Source: Enterobacter genomosp. O
GTDB lineage: Bacteria; Pseudomonadota; Gammaproteobacteria; Enterobacterales; Enterobacteriaceae
Assembly (NCBI RefSeq): GCF_001022965.1
Contig: NZ_LECZ01000015.1
Span: 1-50,449, forward strand
Reading direction: 5' to 3'
DNA: 50,449 bases
In this document: in pieces, positions 32,497 to 40,495 of the stretch
Layout: each line of letters opens with the position of its first letter
How positions within the stretch are numbered: the first letter of the stretch is position 1
Position numbers and translations under genes: made by a program
Notes under the pieces: generated by a model
What the model was told of the DNA's origin: nothing
The model's database searches: none
The model's input: only the letters and a program-made list of their open reading frames with translations

Positions 32497-33218
32497 ATAG
32501 ACCTCAGCGTGATTTTGTTCGGTACCATCCAGCGCTCCAGCTCTTTCTCCGCCGGTGTCGAGGATCCCGCCACATCATGTACATCGAGCACAATTTCATG
32601 CGCACGGTCATAGTAAGCTTTCACCAGATGAGACAACGAGGGGCTACGTTCTGTCCACGCCCACAACATTCGCTGGATGTCATAGTCCCGTATATCCTGC
32701 TGGGACCAGAACTCATACCATGCACGCAGTGTCTCCGGTGTCTGAAATGCCAGGTCGATTTCAGCCTGCCCCACGCGGTTCTGGTACTTCTCTTCCTTTT
32801 CACGGTGTCGCCGTGATTCCTGACGGGAATAAAGATTATCCTCGCGCACTTCCCGCTGCGTGTGGCGCTCTCTGATGCTGAACGCCTGTTCCGGAAACAG
32901 GTTCTGCACCATGTCGGTACCGAGCGGAGGGTAACACAGGCGACCGCGGCTACTGATTAGTATGTCAAACGCCTCTTCATATCGGGCCAGAGAAATTTTA
33001 TCGCCCTTCAGCCAGTACGCCCCGCGCACCTGGTTGATCGCCTTTCCACTAATTTTACTGCTGCCAGTCAGGAACCGGAAAAATGCTCTGGCATAGGGAT
33101 ACGGCTGCGGGTGTCGGCTTCCGTACCGCCCGCCCCCCTCTTCTACGGCAATAATGGCTCGTAACGCTGCCTCACGCTCCGGCAGTTGCGTGACAAGAGA
33201 AAGGTGACGAGGGATCAT
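32487..33218 (-). CDS. psiA: PsiA, leading-region protein
   Basis: The product is 243 residues. LPEREAALRAIIAVEEGGGR, PYPYARAFFRFLTGSSKISG, LCYPPLGTDMVQNLFPEQAF and VRAYYDRAHE-like text near the C-terminus follow PsiA of F and R100. PsiA is encoded with PsiB in conjugation leading regions. Its own role is not established. The start overlaps the psiB stop by one base. It is normally expressed early after plasmid entry. Confidence 0.88.
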   Translation of the reverse strand: MIPRHLSLVTQLPEREAALRAIIAVEEGGGRYGSRHPQPYPYARAFFRFLTGSSKISGKAINQVRGAYWLKGDKISLARYEEAFDILISSRGRLCYPPLGTDMVQNLFPEQAFSIRERHTQREVREDNLYSRQESRRHREKEEKYQNRVGQAEIDLAFQTPETLRAWYEFWSQQDIRDYDIQRMLWAWTERSPSLSHLVKAYYDRAHEIVLDVHDVAGSSTPAEKELERWMVPNKITLRSIWP

Positions 33219-33640
33219 CAGGCCACCTCCATGCGCAGCGTTGAGAGAATATCGAAAATTGAGTATCCATCACTGTCCAGCCTGCTGGTCAGGCTTAGCA
33301 CATGGTTTATCACAGCAGCGTCAAATTGTGGGCATGAGCGGATACAGGATACTTCCTGCCCTTTTCTCCAGACCAACAGCATGATCCAGTCCTGACTAAA
33401 CTCACCAGGACTACACAGAACCACTTCAAATCGGCCATGAGTGGGTGAAAAACGGATCTGCACGGGAAATAAGCCCCCGAACTCGCTACGATACTCCCCG
33501 TTAACATCCCAGTTTTCAGGCGCACTCAGTGCCCCCATAACAGCGTGTGTCATCTCACGGCGGTAGGAGTAACCAGCGGCGCGGCAGGTTTCGAAATCTT
33601 CTCCGATCATGGAGGAAAGCTTAAAGTTTGGCATATTCAT
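33218..33640 (-). CDS. psiB: PsiB, inhibitor of SOS induction
   Basis: The product is 140 residues. DFETCRAAGYSYRREMTHAV, EFGGLFPVQIRFSPTHGRFE and FSQDWIMLLVWRKGQEVSCI match PsiB. PsiB binds RecA and delays SOS induction while single-stranded plasmid DNA enters a recipient. ATATCTCCTTATT (minus-strand AAGGAGATAT) is the binding site. It is separated from the ParB gene by a GC hairpin at 33657-33674. Confidence 0.93.
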   Translation of the reverse strand: MNMPNFKLSSMIGEDFETCRAAGYSYRREMTHAVMGALSAPENWDVNGEYRSEFGGLFPVQIRFSPTHGRFEVVLCSPGEFSQDWIMLLVWRKGQEVSCIRSCPQFDAAVINHVLSLTSRLDSDGYSIFDILSTLRMEVA

Positions 33641-33656
33641 CAGATATCTCCTTATT

Positions 33657-33674
33657 GCCGCCCCGTAGGGCGGC
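33657..33674. repeat. GC hairpin between the ParB-like gene and psiB
   Basis: GCCGCCC, loop CGTA, GGGCGGC. Similar GC hairpins stand at 37305-37323 and 38195-38221, also right after leading-region genes. There is no T-run, so mRNA processing or stabilisation is more likely than termination. Confidence 0.7.
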
Positions 33675-33682
33675 TATCCTTA

Positions 33683-35668
33683 TCAGGCGGCAATTGCCGC
33701 GTTGTCAGTGTCGGTATCGGTGCTGTCTTTTGCATCAGGCTGCGGTGACTGTAACCATGCAGGAACCCAACGGTTCTGCTTCATAAAGAACTCCGCATGC
33801 ACTGCCGCGTCGCCTTTCTTCATTTTTTCTGCGTCAGCAGCGGCACCAGTCAGACCTGCATCTTTAAGTGAAGTGACTATCTGTGAATGTTTCAGGCTAC
33901 CGAAGTAGTTCTCTTTTGTAGGCTGCCACCAGTCGCGAAGGTGAAAACCTATCGCGGCCTCAACCGTATCGAGAGGGCTGCGTGATGTGTGTCCATTATC
34001 ACGCGTCTGTACACCATCTACGGAACAAGCCGCACAGAAGGCCAGCAATGACATCAGTACCTCTCCGTTCAGGGCGAAGAAGGTCGTGAAGTCCTTCTCC
34101 CATCCTGCTGGCAGCAGGGTTTTCAGGCGCTCTTTTTCGGTCATCAGGGCTTCAAACGCTGCGCCTTCTTTACCGGACGGGGCGTTCTCAGTGAGGCTGC
34201 TGTGAGAAACGGTCAGGTTGATACGGAACGGATGCGGCGTGGTCACACATCCAGCAAAAACGCAGGTACACATACGCCAGACCATAAGCGCCACAGCCTT
34301 TTCAGGTTGCTGCATCAGCGCGGCCTGTACCGCCAGAGTGCGCTCGGATGACATTTTGGTGAGCAGCGGGATGCTGATCCCTTCTGCTGCATCAGGTCGA
34401 TGCATATGAGTCACGGCAGGAGACTGCGCGGAATCCTCTCCGTTACTGTCATGGTCAGGTAAATCAGACATGCGGCATATACCACGCTGAATACGAAGCG
34501 CACCGTGCATGAAGCTCACCACCACGCCTGATTTTGCTTTCAGATCTTCTGTCCACCCACGAAGCTCAGCGGCATGTTCAATGAGGGATATTTCGCTGCT
34601 AATGGCCTCGGCTTCATCACTGTCAGGATCCAGAGCGTTAAATTTGTCGGACAGTTCATCGATACGGCGGCTGTCATCTTCGCTGTAGATTGCATCTGGC
34701 TCCGGCAGAATGCGGTAGTCCTTTCCGTCAGGTCCGTAAAGGTTAATTGCAGCCAGACGTCCGGTACCCCACATCCAGCCCTCTTTTTGATGGATTTCCT
34801 GAGCGATCAATTCAAGTTTTTCCAGTACCAGACGTTCAACAAGCAGACTGTCTACTGTTCCGTCCCCTTCCTGCTCACTGAACAGATCTTCACGGACAAT
34901 TCCGCCTGCGGCTTCATAAACTTCCCGCCCGATAAATGCGAAACGTGGATGCGAGACAGAAATTTCACTTTCCGTAATACGATTTTTAAGTGCGTTTACG
35001 GTAGTGCGTCCCCATTCCTCCTTTACGCTTTCGTAAACAGCAACCTGACGCTCAGGATCGCTTTCAAGACACAACACCTGACACTGTTCAACATCAAGCT
35101 GACCTTCTGCCAGAAGTGCAAGCAGTGACGGGGCAAGACTGGCAAGTTTGAGCATGCGCTGGACGTGGCGGGAACCGTACCCAAGCACCTCACCAATCTG
35201 CGCGGGAGTTTTTCCCTGCGCCGCCAGCGTACCAAACGCTGTGATCTGCTCGGCAGGGTGCATGGTTTCAAGCTCGTTGTTCTCGGCGTAAGAAGCCTCA
35301 ACAGCAAGCTCGTCGCTGACACGTTTAACCGGAACCTGATAATCCGGTTTGATACGCCCCATTTCAGACATGAGCGTCAGCGCAGTCAGACGCCGACCAC
35401 CTGCTGCCACACCGTATTTTCCCTCGGGCAGGGCATGGACAACCAGATTGTGAAGCAGTCCGAGGCTTTCAATGGAGTTAGCCAGTCGCTTAACGCTCTC
35501 GGTGGTGTAGGGAATCGTGCGCACGTTCAGCGGTGATTTAATGAGATCGGTCAGCGGAACATACTCAATGACTGCCGCGTCGAGGGCAGTTTTCAGCGCC
35601 TCGTTTCCGGCAGTTTTATTCTTACTGGTTTTTTTTGGTGCTTTTGATTTAACATCTGCAACTGTCAT
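33683..35668 (-). CDS. ParB/Spo0J-family leading-region protein (YubM type)
   Basis: The product is 661 residues. The ParB N-domain lies at ~35-130: LIKSPLNVRTIPYTTESVKR, LANSIESLGLLHNLVVHALP and GVAAGGRRLTALTLM. The HTH lies at ~145-200: GTLAAQGKTPAQIGEVLGYG, SRHVQRMLKLASLAP. A large C-terminal part of ~450 residues follows, ending in an Asp/Thr repeat-like tail (DSTDTDTDN). F and R100 have such a protein directly before psiB. It differs from the small partition ParB at 44.5 kb and is not paired with a ParA. It may be a DNA-binding factor or nuclease acting on incoming DNA; activity not seen from sequence. Confidence 0.9.
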   Translation of the reverse strand: MTVADVKSKAPKKTSKNKTAGNEALKTALDAAVIEYVPLTDLIKSPLNVRTIPYTTESVKRLANSIESLGLLHNLVVHALPEGKYGVAAGGRRLTALTLMSEMGRIKPDYQVPVKRVSDELAVEASYAENNELETMHPAEQITAFGTLAAQGKTPAQIGEVLGYGSRHVQRMLKLASLAPSLLALLAEGQLDVEQCQVLCLESDPERQVAVYESVKEEWGRTTVNALKNRITESEISVSHPRFAFIGREVYEAAGGIVREDLFSEQEGDGTVDSLLVERLVLEKLELIAQEIHQKEGWMWGTGRLAAINLYGPDGKDYRILPEPDAIYSEDDSRRIDELSDKFNALDPDSDEAEAISSEISLIEHAAELRGWTEDLKAKSGVVVSFMHGALRIQRGICRMSDLPDHDSNGEDSAQSPAVTHMHRPDAAEGISIPLLTKMSSERTLAVQAALMQQPEKAVALMVWRMCTCVFAGCVTTPHPFRINLTVSHSSLTENAPSGKEGAAFEALMTEKERLKTLLPAGWEKDFTTFFALNGEVLMSLLAFCAACSVDGVQTRDNGHTSRSPLDTVEAAIGFHLRDWWQPTKENYFGSLKHSQIVTSLKDAGLTGAAADAEKMKKGDAAVHAEFFMKQNRWVPAWLQSPQPDAKDSTDTDTDNAAIAA

Positions 35669-35736
35669 GATTTAGTACCTCTCAGTATTAATGATTGTCT
35701 TGCCCTGCGGAGTGACAGCTCCGACAGGGCACCTTC

Positions 35737-36066
35737 TTACTGCTGTTTTCTGGCTCTGTAACTGGCAAGAGCGCGGTTAAGCAATGCCCCCACGTCGTTC
35801 TCAAAGTTCCACGCGCACTTCGTCAAAAACCCTTCTTCACCCCGCACAACAAGCTGAAAATAAGTACCCTGATCGTTCTCAATACTGACGTTGGTGTACT
35901 GCGCCACCAGAGCGGTCGCCTCTTCACGGGTAAACGGCCCCTGAGGTAGCACCACGGATGCAGTGACGGTACTGCCATTCAATAGAGCCGCCAGTTCGTT
36001 TTCTTCGGCGGTGGGTTCGCGCAGCAGCACTGGCTGATTCAGAAATTCCTGTAATGTTTTTCCCAC
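35737..36066 (-). CDS. DUF905 family protein
   Basis: The product is 109 residues. VVLPQGPFTREEATALVAQY, TNVSIENDQGTYFQLVVR and CAWNFENDVGALLNRALASY are the DUF905 landmarks. Proteins of this family are common in leading regions and on genomic islands. Function unknown. It precedes the ParB-like gene in the same direction. Confidence 0.8.
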   Translation of the reverse strand: MGKTLQEFLNQPVLLREPTAEENELAALLNGSTVTASVVLPQGPFTREEATALVAQYTNVSIENDQGTYFQLVVRGEEGFLTKCAWNFENDVGALLNRALASYRARKQQ

Positions 36067-36679
36067 TGAATACTTCCTTTAAAAAAGTGGCTGGTTTTAA
36101 AACCCATCACCCGTTGAGTTACGGGAGCCGCGGTTTTGACGTTTCGCGGGAACCTGCTGAACTTTCCCGGGGGATAAAACATCACCCGTTTGAGAACCTT
36201 CGCCGCAGGTGCGTAAACGACACCGGCCGAGGCAGATGTCCGGGGCGGACGCAAAAAGTTTTTGCCTGCAAAAAGTTTTGGTGGCCGTGCGTCAGCATTC
36301 ACCCTGGACAGCCACGAGGACTGTGGCGGTCTCAGCACCCGGAGGAGGGACTCAAAGGGGTGTAAAAGGACCGGATGGAATGGGCAGGGACACGCCGCAA
36401 TGACGGGAAGCCGCGCGCGGCGAAACGACATTGCCCCCTACATCACGACGGGGTATTTACGGCGTGATGCAGGGAGCGCAGGAAACGGCGCGACTGAGCG
36501 GCGCAGCCGGAACGGCTGCTGCAAGCGATGGGGGTTGCGTCATGGGATGGACACCCGCTGCCCCGCAGGGGCCGGGCAGAGACAGCTTTGCTGGCTCTGT
36601 GCGAAGCATGACAGCCCGCCCGGACGCCCACTGCAACAAAGGCAATGAGTTTGATTTACAGCATATCTTACTGAAAAAA
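36067..36679. other. Long noncoding block in the leading region
   Basis: About 610 bases without a supportable gene, immediately upstream of the DUF905 gene on the minus strand. It contains a repeated ATCACCCGTT(T)GAG segment (about 36104-36117 and 36181-36194), the palindrome GCAAAAAGTTTTTGC at 36251-36265 with a second GCAAAAAGTTTTG at 36269-36281, and many GC-rich inverted pieces further right (for example CCGGAACGG, GCCCCGCAGGGGC). Its structure-rich nature suggests a single-strand initiation site or promoter rather than decayed coding DNA. Confidence 0.5.
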
Positions 36680-36934
36680 TTACTTTTTATTTGCCTCGGC
36701 CATTTCTGAATATTGTGGATCGCTGGCTTTCGGCAACTGCTGGCTAAGCTGGCGGTAATGGCGCAACCTTTCCAGAAAATATTCGCGAAGTTCTTCGGGC
36801 ACCTCTCGTGCCACAATTTCCGGCACCACTGGCTGATTTAGCCGCTCTTTAAATGCCACACCTGACGCGGCCAGGTCTACGGCGATCCTGTCCTGATCCT
36901 CTTTTGAACGTACCGAAAGATTAAATTCGCTCAT
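36680..36934 (-). CDS. DNA polymerase III theta subunit homologue (HolE/Hot type)
   Basis: The product is 84 residues: EDQDRIAVDLAASGVAFKER, LNQPVVPEIVAREVPEELRE, YFLERLRHYRQLS. This matches HolE ([20 protein letters not shown]) along most of its length. Theta stabilises the epsilon proofreading subunit; phage P1 Hot is a known plasmid/phage homologue. Here it could adjust host replication or proofreading on incoming DNA. ATG 36934 has GGAAAAAC upstream. Same direction as ardA. Confidence 0.82.
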   Translation of the reverse strand: MSEFNLSVRSKEDQDRIAVDLAASGVAFKERLNQPVVPEIVAREVPEELREYFLERLRHYRQLSQQLPKASDPQYSEMAEANKK

Positions 36935-37096
36935 GTTTTTCCTCTCTTTCACGCGCCTGCAACGAGATCGTTGCTGACTTTTTCTGCCGGGGCGGTTTGT
37001 TGCTGCGCCGCAGGCGCGGTAACAACCGCCGGCAGGCAAAGCCTGCCAGGATTTTTCGCGCGGGCTAACAGGCGGATGATACCGCCTGCCAGGTTA

Positions 37097-37288
37097 TCAG
37101 TTACCTTTTCCACCCTGCAAAATGAAATGACCGCCGATATACACCGCACGCTGGCAGGTCATGTAATAGCATATTTCGTCGATCACCTGCTCCGTTCTTA
37201 ATTCCCGTTGACCATTTTCACGTCGACGGGCGTTAATAATATTTTTGTACTGACGCAGGATGTCACGGGTCTGTGGATCAAGTTTCAT
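37097..37288 (-). CDS. Small unknown protein after ardA, 63 residues
   Basis: MKLDPQTRDILRQYKNIINA then RRRENGQRELRTEQVIDEIC. Helical and basic, with AAGGAGAATAAAA as a strong binding site. No family recognised. It is placed 42 bases after ardA across a GC hairpin and is likely in the same transcript. Confidence 0.7.
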   Translation of the reverse strand: MKLDPQTRDILRQYKNIINARRRENGQRELRTEQVIDEICYYMTCQRAVYIGGHFILQGGKGN

Positions 37289-37304
37289 TTTTATTCTCCT
37301 TTGT

Positions 37305-37323
37305 GGCGGGGCCCTGCCCCGCC
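37305..37323. repeat. GC hairpin after ardA
   Basis: GGCGGGGC, loop CCT, GCCCCGCC, 8 bases after the ardA stop on the minus strand. Same type as the hairpins at 33657 and 38195. Confidence 0.7.
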
Positions 37324-37330
37324 TCTGACA

Positions 37331-37831
37331 TCAACCGTTGAACACGTAGCCATCCAGAAATACCAGACCATCCAGGAACAAATCCCGCGCCCAGGCTCCC
37401 ATATCGAAATAGCAACGCAGCGATTCCGGAATGTCATTGAGAAGGCCGCACTCTTCTGCCATAGTCCAGGCGTAGTCCTCTTCGCTCTCAGCTTCTCCGC
37501 AATAAGCATCCTCGAAGGCGTCATAATCACACTCTCCGGAGTATTCCACCCAGGCAATAAATGCAGCATCCATACCGTCCTCTACTGCGCGCTTGTAGGC
37601 TTCAATGAAATTCCAGTCAACGGAAGATTCGGATGCAAATGCTGACGGGATCCCTTCCCAGTCCTGGAACATGAGTTCCGGGTCGGATTCATTGGCGTGC
37701 AGCTCGTTGCAGGCTTCCAGAAACTCTGCTTTATCATCAAAGTCAGTGAGGTCAAACCATTTACCGTAGAGGCTACCGCAGTTGTATTTGTGGTACGTAC
37801 CTACATAAATCGCCGGGGTGGTAGTGTTCAT
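37331..37831 (-). CDS. ardA: ArdA antirestriction protein
   Basis: The product is 166 residues. APAIYVGTYHKYNCGSLYGK, WFDLTDFDDKAEFLEACNEL, DPELMFQDWEGIPSAFASES and ARDLFLDGLVFLDGYVF match ArdA throughout. Very acidic: ArdA mimics DNA and blocks type I restriction enzymes. It is the first gene after the repeat at 37875-38100, fitting early expression during conjugation. Confidence 0.95.
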   Translation of the reverse strand: MNTTTPAIYVGTYHKYNCGSLYGKWFDLTDFDDKAEFLEACNELHANESDPELMFQDWEGIPSAFASESSVDWNFIEAYKRAVEDGMDAAFIAWVEYSGECDYDAFEDAYCGEAESEEDYAWTMAEECGLLNDIPESLRCYFDMGAWARDLFLDGLVFLDGYVFNG

Positions 37832-37874
37832 TAAATATTCCTCCAGTGTCAGTGTCGTCTGAGTTCCGGCTTAC

Positions 37875-38100
37875 GCCGTGCCGACACGACAGCCCGACTA
37901 CGAGCGGAAGATGCAGGGGCGACACCGGAGGCCGCAGCGCAGATAAATAGCGATGACGATCTGGACGGTTCTCCAGCGAATATTGAGCGGGAGAACGACG
38001 GGAAGAACGGCATCAGGCGTAAAAATCTGCGACCGGGCGAGGATGGCGGCGGAGCGAACCCTTGCATCTGAAGCGATCGGGCTAAAGTGAAGGCACGGCG
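37875..38100. repeat. 226-bp leading-region repeat, copy A (candidate single-strand promoter, before ardA)
   Basis: It starts GCCGTGCCGACACGACAGCC and ends GCTAAAGTGAAGGCACGGCG. The two ends are inverted (GCCGTGCC / GGCACGGC), so a single strand could fold end to end. Inside are CGACACCGGAGGCCGCAGCG, an inverted pair (GGTTCTCC...GGGAGAACG) and GCGAACCCTTGCATCTG. Copies B and C follow at 39039-39264 and 40195-40419. Each copy ends close upstream of a minus-strand gene. This is the setting of Frpo/ssi-type single-strand promoters in F-like leading regions. The promoter role is inference. Confidence 0.75.
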
Positions 38101-38194
38101 TTAGCCGCAGACCGCACGGACGTTTTCACCTGCGTGCCCGGAACATCGTGGAGGGTGCGCCGGTAAAGCGGAGCGTGCGACATCCTTTTCGCCA

Positions 38195-38221
38195 TTAGGC
38201 GGGGCGCGCTGCCCCGCCTAA
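38195..38221. repeat. GC hairpin after the 222-aa gene
   Basis: TTAGGCGGGGC, loop GCGCT, GCCCCGCCTAA, directly after the stop of the gene ending at 38224. An 11-pair stem without a clear T-run on the minus strand. Confidence 0.75.
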
Positions 38222-38223
38222 AA

Positions 38224-38892
38224 TCAGGCGGCAATTCGTATGCTGGAGAAGGATTTCATCATCGCGTCAATCTCGGTGCGGGCGCTGCAAACAACATCCC
38301 GCAGCCAGTGCCTGTCAAACCAATCACGGGATGGGCTGTCAGGGTGACGAAGCGCATAAGGCACGTGGGTCTGTCCGACTGTGCGCCCATTACATTCCAG
38401 GCGGATTTGCAGACGACGAAAGATTTCCTTCCCGTCGAGTACCGCTTTAAGACGTGCATCGAGAGTCTCGTTATCCCATTGCGCATCATCCTGCACCTGC
38501 TCTACTTCCGTTACTGTCAGGAGGAAATTGCGAGTTCGGCGGGTAAATACCAGCGGTTCAGCGGCGGGACGCAACGCTTCCATCAAACGGTATCCGGCGG
38601 ATGCCACGCAGCTACAGACGTGGTTAATCTCGTCACGCAGGGCTTTCAGCAGGCAGAGGATATGTTTCGTGGACATACCCTCAGGGCAATTATCATATTC
38701 AAGCGAAATGGTTCCGGCATGAGCCTTACGATGCCCCAGCGAATTACGATAAAGGCGCACAACCAGTTCACTTCCTGCCAGCAATGGCAGCAGCACCTTC
38801 ATAGACTGATCGGACATCAAACCACGCAGTGCAATCTCAGGTAACAGTCGGTGCAACTGTAAAGCATCCAGCTGGCCATAGAATGGCGACAC
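38224..38892 (-). CDS. Unknown leading-region protein, 222 residues
   Basis: The open frame begins at GTG 38892. Landmarks are LRGLMSDQSMKVLLPLLAGS, LVVRLYRNSLGHRKAHAGTI, LCLLKALRDEINHVCSCVAS and YALRHPDSPSRDWFDRHWLR. No family recognised. The first ~19 codons overlap the small gene at 38837-39004 in another frame. GAGGAG lies only 3 bases before the GTG, a poor spacing, so the true start may be elsewhere, or the two frames may be one gene with a frameshift. Behind repeat copy B; candidate early-expressed protein. Confidence 0.65.
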   Translation of the reverse strand: MSPFYGQLDALQLHRLLPEIALRGLMSDQSMKVLLPLLAGSELVVRLYRNSLGHRKAHAGTISLEYDNCPEGMSTKHILCLLKALRDEINHVCSCVASAGYRLMEALRPAAEPLVFTRRTRNFLLTVTEVEQVQDDAQWDNETLDARLKAVLDGKEIFRRLQIRLECNGRTVGQTHVPYALRHPDSPSRDWFDRHWLRDVVCSARTEIDAMMKSFSSIRIAA

Positions 38893-39004
38893 CTTCTCCT
38901 CTGGAATAATTCAGGCTTGTATCGATATCCATATTGGCTGGCCAGCCGCGCGCAACCAGCGTGTTACGGGTATGACGGTGCATAAAGCGGTAAGCAATGG
39001 TCAT
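38837..39004 (-). CDS. Small unknown leading-region protein, 55 residues
   Basis: It starts MTIAYRFMHRHTRNTLVARG with AGAGGAGATCACC as a strong binding site, just after repeat copy B. It contains GWPANMDIDTSLNYSRGEGV and ends within the next gene. It could be a separate peptide or the true N-terminus of the 222-residue protein if a frameshift lies around 38860-38890. Confidence 0.55.
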   Translation of the reverse strand: MTIAYRFMHRHTRNTLVARGWPANMDIDTSLNYSRGEGVAILWPAGCFTVAPTVT

Positions 39005-39038
39005 GGTGATCTCCTCTTCTGAATGCGGCGACGTCTTC

Positions 39039-39264
39039 GCCGTGCCGACACGACAGCCCGACATCGAGCGGAGAATGCAGGGGCGACACCGGAGGCCGCA
39101 GCGCAGAAAATGATCATGGCGGTCTGGACGGTGTTCCGGCGAAAATTGAGCCGGAACACGACGGGAAGAACGGCATGAAGCAATAAATTACTGCGACCGG
39201 GCGAGGATGGCGGCGAAGCGAACCCTTGCATTTGCAGCGTTCGGGCTAAAGTGAAGGCACGGCG
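39039..39264. repeat. 226-bp leading-region repeat, copy B (before the 55/222-aa genes)
   Basis: Same unit as 37875-38100, with changes mostly in the middle (GGTGTTCCGGCGAAAATTGAGCC instead of the copy A version; shown only as landmarks GGTGTTCCGG and AATTGAGCC). The inverted arm is retained by paired changes, which indicates selection on folding. The right end GTGAAGGCACGGCG is kept. Confidence 0.78.
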
Positions 39265-39362
39265 TTGATATCCGCCGCGCCGGCGCGGCATAAAAAGCGG
39301 AGTGAGCGACTTCCTTATGCGTTGAAGTGACACCGGCCAGCATCAGCTGACCGGCAATGATA

Positions 39363-39698
39363 TCAACGGGTATACTCCTCCCAATAATTATCATAATGAT
39401 CAATAGCATCCAGCCGCTCCTTCGTACCGGTAATTGACCAAGTATCCAGGAACCTCAGGCCTATGAGCACTGATTTCTCGACATCATCCAATAAAATAAT
39501 ACTGCAGAACCAGACAGTTCCTTCCTGATACGTCCAGCAATGATCAGAGTCTTCCCCTTTTAAGACTGGCCACCATGTGCGCCCCATATGCATGGCACCG
39601 GCTTCTGCCATCTCCAGATTTTCAGCCTCGATCAGGACGTGAACAAATGTCTCTATATTCGCAATTTGTGTCTGGAATCCAACAAGCCATGTATTCAT
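39363..39698 (-). CDS. Unknown leading-region protein, 111 residues
   Basis: MNTWLVGFQTQIANIETFVH, then AEAGAMHMGRTWWPVLKGED and ILLDDVEKSVLIGLRFLDTW. Mixed alpha/beta and acidic (pI low by composition). No family recognised. The ATG overlaps the stop of the 155-residue gene (ATGA), so the two are co-translated. Confidence 0.7.
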   Translation of the reverse strand: MNTWLVGFQTQIANIETFVHVLIEAENLEMAEAGAMHMGRTWWPVLKGEDSDHCWTYQEGTVWFCSIILLDDVEKSVLIGLRFLDTWSITGTKERLDAIDHYDNYWEEYTR

Positions 39699-40162
39699 GT
39701 GCGCTTTACCTCATCGATGGCAAAGCGCAGGTGATCCCAGTTAAAACCATAATTTGCGTCATGGGAGTAATACGCCCGTTCCATAGCGGCAGCAATACTT
39801 GCGGAATCGAGCGAAGCGTCAACCTCAAGAAAGTCATCCTCCAGCCAGAATGTGCCGGTACAGAGAGCCACCAGGGGGTATTCCTGCAGACGGGTAATCA
39901 TTCCCCCCACAGTCATCTCACGACGCAAAGCATGAGATGGGGTAAGCAACGAATCTGCGACATCGTTCCAGCACCATTCTTCATCATCGGGCACAGGCTG
40001 TTGAATGGTCTGGAGATGAACACCAGGCATCCTGGAAAGTCGTTCTAACACATCACCCAGATAAAGTTTTTCACCGCTACCGTCTTCACTTCCCAGGTAG
40101 TGGTTGTTGATGTATACGGCAAACTCCCCATTATCAAGATCAATACAGGTCAGTCTAAACAT
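39695..40162 (-). CDS. Unknown leading-region protein, 155 residues
   Basis: MFRLTCIDLDNGEFAVYINN, then GEKLYLGDVLERLSRMPGVH and EWCWNDVADSLLTPSHALRR. Very acidic with many Asp/Glu, which is a feature of DNA-mimic antirestriction proteins, though no known family is evident. It is the first gene downstream (minus strand) of repeat copy C and is coupled to the 111-residue gene. Confidence 0.7.
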   Translation of the reverse strand: MFRLTCIDLDNGEFAVYINNHYLGSEDGSGEKLYLGDVLERLSRMPGVHLQTIQQPVPDDEEWCWNDVADSLLTPSHALRREMTVGGMITRLQEYPLVALCTGTFWLEDDFLEVDASLDSASIAAAMERAYYSHDANYGFNWDHLRFAIDEVKRT

Positions 40163-40194
40163 TCTTTAGTCCTCATCATCCGGCACCAGTCTGC

Positions 40195-40419
40195 GCCGTG
40201 CCGACACGACAGCCCGACATCGAGCGGAAGATGCAGGGGCGACACCGGAGGCCGCAGCGCACATAAAAAGCGATGACTATCTGGACGGTTCTCCCGCGAA
40301 TATTGAGCGGGAGAACGACGGGAAGAACGGCATCAGGCGTAAAAACTGCGACCGGGTGAGGATGGCGGCGAAGCGAACCCTTGCATCTGGAGCGTTCGGG
40401 CTAAAGTGAAGGCACGGCG
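40195..40419. repeat. 226-bp leading-region repeat, copy C (before the 155/111-aa genes)
   Basis: Very close to copy A (GGTTCTCCCGCGAATATTGA versus GGTTCTCCAGCGAATATTGA). It starts GCCGTGCCGACACGACAGCC and ends AAGGCACGGCG. It lies 33 bases upstream of the 155-residue gene. It marks the present right-hand border of the leading region; umuDC begins 100 bases beyond on the other strand. Confidence 0.78.
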
Positions 40420-40495
40420 GGAAACTTCTTTAAGCAACAGAGAGTTAAAAAATGGGCAAAGCAAAAACTTGAAAGTACACTCAATAAAGCAATAA

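Noticed and set aside
34574..35128. Plus-strand open frame of 184 codons inside the ParB-like gene
   Set aside because: Shadow of a well supported gene on the other strand.
37849..38067. Open frame MQGFAPPPSSPGR... inside repeat A, with relatives inside repeats B and C
   Set aside because: The frame is repeated only because the DNA repeat is; it has low complexity and the structure-conserving changes favour a DNA/RNA element.
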